Of a stretch of DNA of 64,000 nucleotides, positions 24,191-32,632 are shown in pieces; position 1 is the first letter of the stretch; each line of letters begins with the position of its first letter. Under the pieces are notes generated by a model that did not search any database, had not been told where the DNA came from, and saw nothing but the letters and a program-made list of their open reading frames with translations. The DNA is from Nonomuraea endophytica. GTDB taxonomy: Bacteria; Actinomycetota; Actinomycetes; Streptosporangiales; Streptosporangiaceae. The DNA lies in NCBI RefSeq assembly GCF_014203235.1, contig NZ_JACHIN010000009.1, positions 372,855 through 436,854 on the forward strand, in the 5' to 3' direction. The translations under genes and the position numbers were made by a program.

Positions 24191-25549
24191 GTGAGCGCGA
24201 GAGCCCGGATCGTAGGCTGGATGCTCTCGGTCGTGACCCTGGCGCTCGGCCTGTCGATCTTCGCCGCCTGGAACGTCCTGCTGACCCGGGTGGACGAGCG
24301 GATCGCGGCCGAGTTCAAGCACGAGTACGAGGAGTTGCGCGGCTACGCGGCCAAGCCCCCGACCAGCGACCTGGAGGACCTGCTCGTCGGCTACCTCCAG
24401 GTCAACGTCGCCGACCGGTGGGAGATGTTCTTCACCGTCGTGGACGGCCAGCCGCTCCACAAGGGCCGGGCCGAGTCGCCCGCGCCCCTCGACGAGGACG
24501 CCGCCCTGGTCGCCCGGGTGGCCGAGGCCCAGCGCCCGGAAACCGGAGAATGGCCGTCCAAGGCCGGCGAGGTCCGCTACGTCTCGATCCCCATCCAGAT
24601 CAAGGGCGACCCGCGCCAGGGCCACTTCGTCATCGCGATCTTCTACGAGCATCACCGGCAGGAGGTCGTGGACGCCGTCCGCGTGCTCGCCTTCACCTCA
24701 CTGGCCGCGCTGGCGATGGCGGGCGCGGCCGGCTGGTTCGTCGCGGGCCGCGTGCTCGCCCCGGTCCGGATGGTACGGCAGGCCGCCGAGCACATCAGCG
24801 ACTCCAGCGACCTGACCCGGCGGCTCGACGTGGTCGGCAACGACGATGTGGCAGCGCTGGCCCGCACCTTCAACCACATGCTTGACCGGCTGCAACGCGC
24901 CTTCGAGGTGCAGCGCGAGTTCGTGGACGACGCGGGGCACGAGCTGCGTACCCCGATCACCGTCATCCGCGGCCACCTGGAGCTGATGGGCGACGACCCG
25001 GCGGAGCGGGAGGAGACGCTCGCGCTGGTCACCGACGAGCTCAACCGGATGAACCGGATCGTCGACGACCTGCTCACGCTGGCCAAGTCGGAGCAGCCGG
25101 GCTTCCTGTCGCTGGAGGAGGTGGAGCTCGCCGACCTGACCGTCAGCGTGATCGCCAAGGCCAGGGCGCTGGGCGAGCGCGACTGGCGGGTGGACGAGGT
25201 GGCCGAGGCGCGCATCGTGGCCGACCGCCAGCGGCTCACCCAGGCGCTCATGCAACTGGCCGCCAACGCCGTCCGGCACACCCAGGAGGGCGCGCTGGTG
25301 GCCGCCGGCTCGGCCGTGGACGGCGACCGCGTCCGGCTGTGGGTGCGCGACGGCGGCCCCGGCGTGCGGCCGGAGGACCGCGAGCGCATCTTCCAGCGGT
25401 TCGTCCGCGCGGGCAGCCGTTCCCACCAGGGCGCCGGTCTCGGGCTGTCCATCGTGCGCTCGATCGCCGAGGCCCACGGCGGCCGCGTCTGGGTCGAGGA
25501 CGGCGCCCGCTTCGTCATCGAACTGCAGGTTGACGGAAAACAGGGTTGA
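24191..25549 (+). CDS. Membrane sensor histidine kinase (HAMP-HisKA-HATPase)
   Basis: A 452-residue kinase: first membrane helix at residues 8-30 (GWMLSVVTLALGLSIFAAW), a periplasmic domain of about 130 residues, and a second helix near 160-182. A HAMP linker follows (RVLAPVRMVRQAAEHISDSS). The phospho-acceptor His is in DDAGHELRTPITVIRGH, the N box in LAANAVRHT, and G boxes in VRDGGPGV and GAGLGLSIVRSIAEAHGG. GTG start after GGCAAG. The response regulator follows 18 bases on. Input signal unknown; the flanking genes for exported acidic proteins suggest envelope or cation sensing. Confidence 0.92.
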   Translation: MSARARIVGWMLSVVTLALGLSIFAAWNVLLTRVDERIAAEFKHEYEELRGYAAKPPTSDLEDLLVGYLQVNVADRWEMFFTVVDGQPLHKGRAESPAPLDEDAALVARVAEAQRPETGEWPSKAGEVRYVSIPIQIKGDPRQGHFVIAIFYEHHRQEVVDAVRVLAFTSLAALAMAGAAGWFVAGRVLAPVRMVRQAAEHISDSSDLTRRLDVVGNDDVAALARTFNHMLDRLQRAFEVQREFVDDAGHELRTPITVIRGHLELMGDDPAEREETLALVTDELNRMNRIVDDLLTLAKSEQPGFLSLEEVELADLTVSVIAKARALGERDWRVDEVAEARIVADRQRLTQALMQLAANAVRHTQEGALVAAGSAVDGDRVRLWVRDGGPGVRPEDRERIFQRFVRAGSRSHQGAGLGLSIVRSIAEAHGGRVWVEDGARFVIELQVDGKQG

Positions 25550-25567
25550 CCGAAAGGAGGTACGGGA

Positions 25568-26230
25568 TTGAACCGGATTCTCATCGCCGAGGACGAGGCC
25601 AGGATCGCCGCGTTCGTGGAGAAAGGGCTGCGGGGCAACGGCTTCGTGACCACCGTGGTGGAGGACGGCGAGGCCGCCTTCGAGTACGCCCGCAGCGGTG
25701 AGTTCGACCTTCTGGTGCTCGACATCGGGCTGCCGCTGAGCGACGGGTTCACGGTGCTGCGCAGGTTGCGGCAGGCCAGGGTGACGCTGCCGGTGATCAT
25801 CCTGACCGCCCGTGACAGCGTGGCCGACACCGTCGCCGGACTCGAAGGCGGGGCCGACGACTACATCCCCAAGCCGTTCGCCTTCGAGGAACTGCTGGCC
25901 AGGGTGCGGCTGCGCCTGCGTGCCGAGCGCACGCCCGAGGTGACCGTGCTGCGGGTGGGCGATCTGTCGCTGGATCTGCGCAGCCGCCGGGTGCACGTGG
26001 GCGGGCACGTGGTGGAGCTGTCGGCGCGGGAGTTCGCGCTGGCCGAGGTGTTCTGCCGCCATCCCGACCAGGTGCTGACCCGCGAGCAGCTGCTCAGCCA
26101 CGTGTGGGGGTTCGACTTCGACCCCGGCTCGAACGTCGTGGACGTCTACGTGCGCTACCTGCGCAAGAAAATCGGGGCAGAGCGCATCGAGACCCTACGA
26201 GGTACCGGATATCGGATGAAAGCCCTCTAA
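25568..26230 (+). CDS. OmpR-family response regulator
   Basis: A 220-residue regulator with a receiver domain (ILIAEDEARI, phospho-accepting Asp in LLVLDIGLPLSDGF, Lys in YIPKPFAFEEL) and a winged-helix output (LSAREFALAEVF, then VDVYVRYLRKKIG and LRGTGYRM). The start is TTG at 25568 behind a strong GAAAGGAGG. It is the evident partner of the histidine kinase upstream and may bind the inverted repeat before the poly-Asp gene. Confidence 0.93.
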   Translation: MNRILIAEDEARIAAFVEKGLRGNGFVTTVVEDGEAAFEYARSGEFDLLVLDIGLPLSDGFTVLRRLRQARVTLPVIILTARDSVADTVAGLEGGADDYIPKPFAFEELLARVRLRLRAERTPEVTVLRVGDLSLDLRSRRVHVGGHVVELSAREFALAEVFCRHPDQVLTREQLLSHVWGFDFDPGSNVVDVYVRYLRKKIGAERIETLRGTGYRMKAL

Positions 26231-26305
26231 CGACGGCCTCATGAGGGTCCCACCGCCGCTCGGGAGTCTGAGATCGGCAACGGAACGGACTCCCAGGAGG
26301 ACGGC

Positions 26306-27046
26306 ATGGAACTCAAGCGGATCCTGATCGCCATCGCGCTCATGTGCGGTACCGGCGCGGCGGGCGCCGGGCTCGTCGCGGTCCCGGCCTCGGCCGCCCC
26401 GGCCGCACTGGCCCAGGCAGACGACGACGGCGCTCCCCGAGGCGGCGTCGACACTGGCGCCGGTGGCACCCAGGACGACGACGATGACGACGACCGTCCC
26501 ACGGGCGGCGTGGACACCGGCGCCGGCGGCACCAGCGACGACGATGACGACGACGACCGTCCGAGGGGCGGGGTCGAGACCGGAGCGGGTGGCACCTGGA
26601 CCGGTACGCAGGCCGCCAACCCGGTACGGCTGCGCGTCCCCGCCATCGGCCTGAAGACGAAGATCATCCCGCTGGCCCTCGACAAGAAGGGCCGCCTGGC
26701 CGCCCCCAAGCGCTACGACGTGGCCGGATGGAACCAGGCCGGCCCCGAGCCCGGCGAGCGCGGCCCCTCGGTCATCGCGGGCCACGTGGACTCCAAGACG
26801 GGCCCCGCGGTCTTCTACAAGGTCCGCGGCCTCGACCCCGGCGACAAGATCTACGTGGACCGCGCCGACGGCAGCACCAAGACCTTCACCGTCCACCGCC
26901 TGGCCCGCTACCCGAAGACCGCCGTCCCCAGCCGCACGGTCTACGGCCAGACCGGCGGCGCCGAGCTGCGCCTGATCACCTGTGGCGGCGTGTTCGACAG
27001 GAAGAAGGGCAGCTACCGCGACAACATCGTGGTCTTCGCCCGCTGA
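26306..27046 (+). CDS. Class F sortase with an acidic tandem-repeat stalk
   Basis: A 246-residue exported transpeptidase. Signal sequence at residues 5-31. Then a 21-residue repeat, twice complete and once partial (residues 46-98), in which GGVDTGAGGT alternates with seven aspartates and RP. The sortase domain covers residues 105-246: VRLRVPAIGL, catalytic His160 in VIAGHVDS, Cys226 in RLITCGG and Arg238 in SYRDNIVVF. Class F enzymes sit outside the membrane, but their substrates are mostly unknown; no LPXTG-type substrate is encoded nearby. ATG start behind CCCAGGAGGACGGC. It may be controlled by the two-component system just upstream. Confidence 0.88.
   Translation: MELKRILIAIALMCGTGAAGAGLVAVPASAAPAALAQADDDGAPRGGVDTGAGGTQDDDDDDDRPTGGVDTGAGGTSDDDDDDDRPRGGVETGAGGTWTGTQAANPVRLRVPAIGLKTKIIPLALDKKGRLAAPKRYDVAGWNQAGPEPGERGPSVIAGHVDSKTGPAVFYKVRGLDPGDKIYVDRADGSTKTFTVHRLARYPKTAVPSRTVYGQTGGAELRLITCGGVFDRKKGSYRDNIVVFAR
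26441..26599 (+). repeat. 63-bp in-frame tandem repeat in the sortase gene
   Basis: Two full 63-base units and a 33-base remnant encoding the acidic stalk (GGVDTGAGGT plus D7 plus RP). Length is a multiple of three, so the stalk can expand or shrink without loss of frame. Confidence 0.85.
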
Positions 27047-27059
27047 CAGTGCGGGGAAG

Positions 27060-27088
27060 GGCTGGGCCCGGCGAGTCCGGGCTCAGCC
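27060..27088. terminator. Bidirectional hairpin terminator
   Basis: Stem GGCTGGGCCCGG / CCGGGCTCAGCC (12 bp, one G-U) with a five-base loop. It lies between the sortase gene and the converging kinase gene and overlaps the last codons of the latter. No U-tract. Confidence 0.6.
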
Positions 27089-29005
27089 GCCCGACCAGAA
27101 CAACCGCCACACGGTGCTGGAGTCCCCGGCCATCTCGGCGAACCGCCGGACCCTCTTCCCGGTCAGGTCCACCACGTCCACCCGCCAGGGACTGACCCCG
27201 TAGTCATAGACCAGCAGGTGGTCCCGATTGAACCACCCCCACAACTTCTGCTTGGCACCCAGCGGGAAGCGCGACACGCGCGTCCCGCTTCCGTGTTCCA
27301 CCACGCAGACGGCGGGCCGCGCACCGGCGCACCCGGCGGCCAGCAGTGGCCCGCTGACCTCGGCCGAGAGGTTGTCCGTCGAACGCACACCCCGCACGGT
27401 CCGCGACAGCCGCCCGTCGAGCGCGTAGAAGGCGACCGGCCCGCCCCCGGTGACCAGGACGGTCCCATCAGGGCCCCAGGCGAAGTCCGTCCCCTTGGTC
27501 AGCCCGCCGACCTCCCGCCGGGTGAACGTGCGGGCGGCCACGTCCACCACGCCGAAGCCGATGGCCTTGCCGTCGGCGTCGGTGACGGTCAGCAGGACCC
27601 GCGAGCTGTCCCGCGCCCACGTCGGCCGCCTGACCAGCAGCGGCAGTTCCACGGTCGGCACCTCGAAGGCCGGTGTCAGCGCCCGGTCGGTGAACTGCAC
27701 GGTGTTGTTGCCGTCTGAGGCGTACTTGGGCGTGGTGTAGACCGACGCGACGAGCCTGCCGTCGGGGGAGACGACCGCGTCGCGGTACTCGGGTAGACGC
27801 AGGAAGTCCCGCGTCCCCGGCTTCCTGACGAACCCCGGCTGCCGCAGCGACTCCTCCTTGACCGTGAACGAGGTCAGCCGGAGCGGGTCGCGCGGGCTCT
27901 CGTAGAACGTGGCCGCGAGCTGCGGCACCGCGACCGGGGCCGCGTCGGCCGGCGGCGATCCGCTGACCACGGGCGACGGCACGACGGCGGCCGGGCCGGG
28001 CCGCGCCCCCGCCGAGGGGGACGGCGGCCCAGCCGCGGGCCGCGTGATCAGGACCGTGGCGGTCACGGCCGCCGCCACGGCCAGCGCCGTACCGCCGACC
28101 AAAGCCGTGCGCAGGCGCCGCGGACGCCGGGAGACCGCGAGCCCCTCCCGCAGCAGCCCCTCCGGCACCGAGTCGGGCTGCCGCCGCTCCACCGGCCGCG
28201 TGGTGGCCCGGTTCCCGCCGCTGCCGGGGGCAGGGTGGCCGAGCAGGCGCAGCAGCACCTGGCTGGCCCGCGGCCGCTCGGCGGGCTCCTTGGCCAGGCA
28301 GGCCGCCACGATCTCGCGCAGGTCCCCGTCGAGACCGCCCAGGTCGGGTTCCTCAGTCGTCAGCCGATGCATGATCGCCGGCACCGAGTCCTGCCCGAAC
28401 GGCGCCCGCCCGGTCGCCGCGAAGACGATCGTGGCCGCCCACGCGAACAGGTCCGCCGGCGGCCCCGCCAGCGCCTGCCCGAACTGCTCAGGAGCCATGT
28501 ACGCCGGCGTCCCCACCACCCCGCCGATCGTCGTCTCACCGGAGGCCGCCCGCGCGATCCCGAAGTCGATGACCCGAGGACCCTCCCGGCTCAACAGCAC
28601 ATTGGCCGGCTTGAAGTCACGATGCACGACCCCGGCCCGGTGGATGGCCGCCAGCGCCGTGACCGTCCCGACCGCGAGCCTGCGCAGCTCCCGCCCGCCG
28701 ATCGGGCCGCGCTCGCGCACGCTCGCCTGCAGCGTCGGCCCCTCGATGAACTCGCTCACGATGTACGGCACGCCGTTCTCACTGCCCGTGCCCAGCACCA
28801 GCGCGGTGCAGAACGAGGCCACCTCCGGCAGCACCTCGGCCTCGCGCAGGAACCGGGCGACGGCCTGCGGATCGGAGACCCGGTGCAGCATCTTGATGGC
28901 GACCTTCTCGCCCCCGGGCCCCTGGCCGAGATGGACCACGCCCTGGCCGCCCGAGCCCAGCGTGCCCAGGATCCGGTACTCGCCGACGCGTTCCAGGACG
29001 CTCAT
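27083..29005 (-). CDS. Ser/Thr protein kinase with C-terminal propeller-like domain (catalytically intact)
   Basis: A 640-residue membrane kinase. Kinase domain residues 8-270: GSGGQGVVHLG (P-loop), VAIK (Lys38), VVHRDFKPANVLL (catalytic Asp130), VIDFGIA (Asp147), TPAYMAPEQF and ADLFAWAATIVFAATG. A Pro/Arg-rich linker is followed by one membrane helix (LVGGTALAVAAAVTATVLI). A Pro/Ser stretch and about 240 extracytoplasmic residues come next, with repeated SPDGR and WARDSSRVLL elements, read as a beta-propeller-like sensor. It is last of three kinase-like genes in one operon and starts one base after the stop of the gene upstream. It is the only one of the three with all catalytic residues, so it probably phosphorylates for the group. 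Confidence 0.9.
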   Translation of the reverse strand: MSVLERVGEYRILGTLGSGGQGVVHLGQGPGGEKVAIKMLHRVSDPQAVARFLREAEVLPEVASFCTALVLGTGSENGVPYIVSEFIEGPTLQASVRERGPIGGRELRRLAVGTVTALAAIHRAGVVHRDFKPANVLLSREGPRVIDFGIARAASGETTIGGVVGTPAYMAPEQFGQALAGPPADLFAWAATIVFAATGRAPFGQDSVPAIMHRLTTEEPDLGGLDGDLREIVAACLAKEPAERPRASQVLLRLLGHPAPGSGGNRATTRPVERRQPDSVPEGLLREGLAVSRRPRRLRTALVGGTALAVAAAVTATVLITRPAAGPPSPSAGARPGPAAVVPSPVVSGSPPADAAPVAVPQLAATFYESPRDPLRLTSFTVKEESLRQPGFVRKPGTRDFLRLPEYRDAVVSPDGRLVASVYTTPKYASDGNNTVQFTDRALTPAFEVPTVELPLLVRRPTWARDSSRVLLTVTDADGKAIGFGVVDVAARTFTRREVGGLTKGTDFAWGPDGTVLVTGGGPVAFYALDGRLSRTVRGVRSTDNLSAEVSGPLLAAGCAGARPAVCVVEHGSGTRVSRFPLGAKQKLWGWFNRDHLLVYDYGVSPWRVDVVDLTGKRVRRFAEMAGDSSTVWRLFWSGG

Positions 29006-29006
29006 G

Positions 29007-30617
29007 TCAGTACCTGTCGAAGCGCAGGTCCGACAGCTTGTCCTTGACGGCCCTCAGCTCTGCCAGCTTCCGCGTCACCTTGCCCTTGAGGTCGATCGCC
29101 TCCACGATCATCTTCTTGCCGGCGACCCGGCCCACGATCAGGTTGTCCTCGTCGTACCAGCCGTACATGAAGCCGGGGCTGGGCGGCACGCTGGCGAGCC
29201 TCTTGCCCGTGTCCACGTCCCAGATGCAGCTGGTCAGCTGTTTGGCGCAGCTCGTGGTGACCAGCCGCCTGCCTGAGGGGGAGAACGGCGTCTGCCCGAT
29301 CGGCCGGCCCACCCAGTGCATGGAGCGCACGATCTTGCCGGTCAGGTCCCGGTAGCGGATGCCCTCGCCGCTCTCCGGCGTCATGTACCCGGAGGCGATG
29401 AGCTGGTCGCCGGGCGCCCAGCGGTAGTAGTAGCTGGTGCGCTGATCCGGCTCCTGCTTCCTGAACATCGCGACGTCCTCGGCGTTGGCCGTCTCGACGA
29501 CGGTGGCGCGGCGCCGTTCGACGTCGATGAGGATGAAGCCCCGCACGTAGGCGGCCTGGACCTGCTCATCGCGCTCCAGCATCGACAGCAGCAGCGTACG
29601 GCTGTCGCGCGACCACTGCGGCGAGACGCCCCAACGCGGGTTCGTGACGGTCGGGACGGTGAACTTCTCGCCGGTGACCCGGTCGGTGAAGCTCACGTCC
29701 AGGCGCTCGGCGGTCAGGATGTGCAGTTCGTTGACGGTGGCCATCCACCGGTTGTCCGGCGAGACGGGGGAGGAGATGTTGTCGCCGCCGGTCCTGGCGA
29801 ACCCGGTGCCGTCGAGGGTGCGCGCGTAGGCGACGGAGTCGCTGCCGTCCTTCCCGATGTAGTACGCGGTGAGGCGGACCTTGTCGGCCGCGTTCTCCCA
29901 GAGCGTGCCGGCGCCGTCGGGCAGGGTGATCGTCCTGGTCACCGGGACCGGCTTCGGCGCGGTGGGCTTCGTCGGGGTGGCCGAGGCGGGCCGGGACGGG
30001 GTGCCGGCCGCGACCGGCTGCGCGCTGACCGTCCTGGGGGTGAGCAGGTAGCCGAGGGCGCCGAAGACGAGCACGATGACGACGGCCGCCGCGGTGAACA
30101 GCAGCGCGCGGGGCCGCCGCCGGGGCGGCTCCGGTGTGTCGGGCAGCGCGGTCTCCAGCGCGCCGGACTGGCCGAGCAGGCGCAGCAGCGCCTCCTCCGC
30201 GGCCGGGCGGTGCTCCGGGTCCTCGGCCAGGCAGTCGGCCACCAGCTCACGTAGTTCGCCGTGGAGTGCGCCCAGGTCGGCGGCGCCGTACCGGCGGCGT
30301 TTGTCGACCTCGCCGAAGGGATCGCGGCCGGTCGCGGCGTAGGCGGCCAGCGCGGCCCAGGCGAACATGTCCGCCGACTGCCCGCCCTCCCCGTCGGGCG
30401 TGCCGCGCAGCACGTGCGTGCCGTCCTCGCCGAGCACGACCGTGTGCGGGCCCAGGTCGCCGTGGTGCCCGCCGGTACGGTGCACGGAGGCCAGCGCGGT
30501 CAGCACCGCCAGCGCGAGCCGGTGGGTCGCGTTGGGCGACAGCGCGCCGCCCTCGGAGACCGCCTGGGCCAGCGTCCGTCCGTCCGCGCGCTCGGTGACC
30601 AGGATGCCGGAGTCCAT
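29007..30617 (-). CDS. Pseudokinase lacking the N-lobe, with C-terminal propeller-like domain
   Basis: A 536-residue paralogue of its neighbours. It starts at the hinge: ILVTERADGRTLAQAV corresponds to YIVSEFIEGPTLQASV of the active kinase, so the P-loop and the ATP-binding Lys are absent. The catalytic loop reads HHGDLGPHTVVL (Lys and Asn lost) and DFG is missing (LRG at that place). ADMFAWAALAAYAATG and the C-lobe helices remain. A membrane helix (LLFTAAAVVIVLVFGALGYLL), a Thr/Pro-rich stalk and a propeller-like domain follow. I chose ATG 30617 because GGAAGG lies seven bases upstream; a GTG at 30626 abuts that site. It cannot be an active kinase, so a sensor or scaffold role is inferred. 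Confidence 0.85.
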   Translation of the reverse strand: MDSGILVTERADGRTLAQAVSEGGALSPNATHRLALAVLTALASVHRTGGHHGDLGPHTVVLGEDGTHVLRGTPDGEGGQSADMFAWAALAAYAATGRDPFGEVDKRRRYGAADLGALHGELRELVADCLAEDPEHRPAAEEALLRLLGQSGALETALPDTPEPPRRRPRALLFTAAAVVIVLVFGALGYLLTPRTVSAQPVAAGTPSRPASATPTKPTAPKPVPVTRTITLPDGAGTLWENAADKVRLTAYYIGKDGSDSVAYARTLDGTGFARTGGDNISSPVSPDNRWMATVNELHILTAERLDVSFTDRVTGEKFTVPTVTNPRWGVSPQWSRDSRTLLLSMLERDEQVQAAYVRGFILIDVERRRATVVETANAEDVAMFRKQEPDQRTSYYYRWAPGDQLIASGYMTPESGEGIRYRDLTGKIVRSMHWVGRPIGQTPFSPSGRRLVTTSCAKQLTSCIWDVDTGKRLASVPPSPGFMYGWYDEDNLIVGRVAGKKMIVEAIDLKGKVTRKLAELRAVKDKLSDLRFDRY

Positions 30618-30622
30618 GCCGG

Positions 30623-32494
30623 TCACCTTCCCGTGTAGACGTAGATCAGGTCGTCCCGGTCGTCCTTGCCGGCCAGCTCGGCCATCACCCTCTGCGTACG
30701 GCCGCGCAGGTCGATGGCGACGATGCGGTGCACCGCCTTGTCCTTGTCCCTGGGCTCGGTGATGATCAGGTGGCTGTCGTCGTACCAGCTCAGCAGCGTG
30801 CCGCCCTTGGCCCCATAGATGGCCACGCTCTCCTGGCGGCCCCAGTTCTCGGTGTTCCAGAGGCAGAAGCTGCCGCCGCTCGGGCACAGCGTCAGGAACG
30901 ATGCCCCGGAGGGCGAGAAGCTGCGCCGTCCCCAGAGCCGGCCGACCCAGTGCTTGGTCCACAGCTCGCGTCCGGCCAGGTCGCGGGCCTTGAGACCCCA
31001 GCCGCTCTCACTGCGGTAGTCGATGACCACGCCGGAGGAGTCGGGCAGCCAGGCGTAGATCCGCTCGGCCTTGTCGTCGGTGGGCACGGGCGTGACGCTT
31101 CTGGAGACCGGGTCGACCAGCACGAAGCCCAGAGCCAGCTCCGGATCGCCGCCGTCGACGATGCTCAGCAGCAGCCGCTTGGAGTCCGGCGACCAGGTCG
31201 GCAGGGCGAGCTTGCCGTTGACCTCCGGCGTGACGGCGTACTGCTCCTTCGTCTTCCTGTTGACGACCGTCAGCGTGGGCTCGGCGTAGATCGCCAGCCA
31301 CTGGCCGTCGGGGGAGAAGCCGAGGTCGGCGCCGGGCGTCTTCAGCTTGGTGAAGGTGTCGCCCTCGCGCACGTACGCGTCCTTGCCCACCCGGTAGGCG
31401 CTCAGGACGACCGGGTCGTCCGGGCTCTCGTGCAGCGTCAGGCCGATGCCCGCCGCCTTGACGGTCTTGGTGGGCTTGGGCGGCGGGCTGGGGTCGGGCG
31501 CCGCCGTACGGACGTCGAGGGAAGGCGAGGCTGGACCGGGCGCCGGAGCCGCGGACACGACCTCGGCCGGAGCAGGGGCCGGTCGCGTCACCCGCGCGAC
31601 GGCGTGCCCGCCCGCGGCCGACAGGACCGCCAGCGCGAGCGCCGCGGCCACCAGCACCGGCGCCCTGGACCGGCGCGGCGGCCCCTCATCGAGCACCGGC
31701 GGCAGGTCGGTCAGCATGGAGTGGCCCACGAGCCGCATCAGCGCCTCGCTGGCCGAGGGCCGCGCCGCCGGATCCTTGGCCAGGCACGCCGCCACGATCG
31801 CCCGCGGCGGATCGGCCACGCCGCCGAGGTCGGGCTCCTCGCGCAGGATGCGGTTCATCGCGGCCGACATCGAGTTGGAGTGGAAGGGCGACTGCCCGGT
31901 GGCGGCGAAGACCACGGTCGAGCCCCACGCGAACAGATCCGCTGAGGCCGGGAACAACTCGCCCGCGAACTGCTCCGGCGCCAGAAAAGCGGGCGAGGAG
32001 ACCTGCTGGGTGGCGATCGCCGACCCCGACTCCACCGCGGCGCCGACCCCCGCGTTGATCACCCGCGGACCGTCCGGCCCGAGCAACACGTTGTCGGGCC
32101 GCAGCGCCCCGTGCGCCAGCCCCGCCTGGTGAATGGCGGCCAGCGCGGTCATCGTCGCGATCGCCAGCCGGTGCAGCGCCGCGCCCCCCAGGGGACCGTG
32201 CTCGATGACGGCCTGCTTGAGGCTGACCCCGTCCACGAACTCCGAGACGATGTACGGCCGCGCCCCCTCGATCCCGGCGTCGAGGATCATCGCGCTGTGG
32301 AAGGCGTCCACCCGCTTGAGTCCCTCGGCCCGTTCCAGGAAGCGCTCCGGATCCTCCAGATCGGTGTGGAGCAGCTTGACCGCCACCCGCTCGCCGTCCG
32401 GACCGCGTCCCGCGTACACCACGCCGGCCGGTCCTTCAGCGAGAACGTGCTCCAGCGTGTAGTCCCCGAGTTGCCGCGGGTCTCCTAAAGGCAT
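30623..32494 (-). CDS. Full-length pseudokinase with C-terminal propeller-like domain
   Basis: A 623-residue paralogue of the active kinase. P-loop-like LAEGPAGVVYAG and VAVK (Lys40) are kept, but the catalytic Asp is Ala (LAHGALRPDNVLL, residue 130) and DFG is NAG (VINAGVG, residues 147-149). SPAFLAPEQF and ADLFAWGSTVVFAATG are conserved. It may still bind nucleotide but should not transfer phosphate. One membrane helix (VLVAAALALAVLSAAGG), a Pro-rich stalk and a propeller-like domain (GFSPDGQW, WSPDSKRLLLSI, FSPSGASF) follow. It is the first gene of the kinase operon and diverges from nudC. ATG 32494 has GGAGG ten bases upstream; an upstream TTG (32533) is less likely. Confidence 0.87.
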   Translation of the reverse strand: MPLGDPRQLGDYTLEHVLAEGPAGVVYAGRGPDGERVAVKLLHTDLEDPERFLERAEGLKRVDAFHSAMILDAGIEGARPYIVSEFVDGVSLKQAVIEHGPLGGAALHRLAIATMTALAAIHQAGLAHGALRPDNVLLGPDGPRVINAGVGAAVESGSAIATQQVSSPAFLAPEQFAGELFPASADLFAWGSTVVFAATGQSPFHSNSMSAAMNRILREEPDLGGVADPPRAIVAACLAKDPAARPSASEALMRLVGHSMLTDLPPVLDEGPPRRSRAPVLVAAALALAVLSAAGGHAVARVTRPAPAPAEVVSAAPAPGPASPSLDVRTAAPDPSPPPKPTKTVKAAGIGLTLHESPDDPVVLSAYRVGKDAYVREGDTFTKLKTPGADLGFSPDGQWLAIYAEPTLTVVNRKTKEQYAVTPEVNGKLALPTWSPDSKRLLLSIVDGGDPELALGFVLVDPVSRSVTPVPTDDKAERIYAWLPDSSGVVIDYRSESGWGLKARDLAGRELWTKHWVGRLWGRRSFSPSGASFLTLCPSGGSFCLWNTENWGRQESVAIYGAKGGTLLSWYDDSHLIITEPRDKDKAVHRIVAIDLRGRTQRVMAELAGKDDRDDLIYVYTGR

Positions 32495-32632
32495 CGATCG
32501 AGAGCCTCCGATCTTCACGATGCTGCGAGCCAATTATGTGGTTACGGGGGATTCGGCCGGAAGTGCGGCGGCGAGGCTTACCCGAACCTGGCGTCGTAGG
32601 ATGTCTGCGACTTTGGGGAGGGTGTGTCCGGC

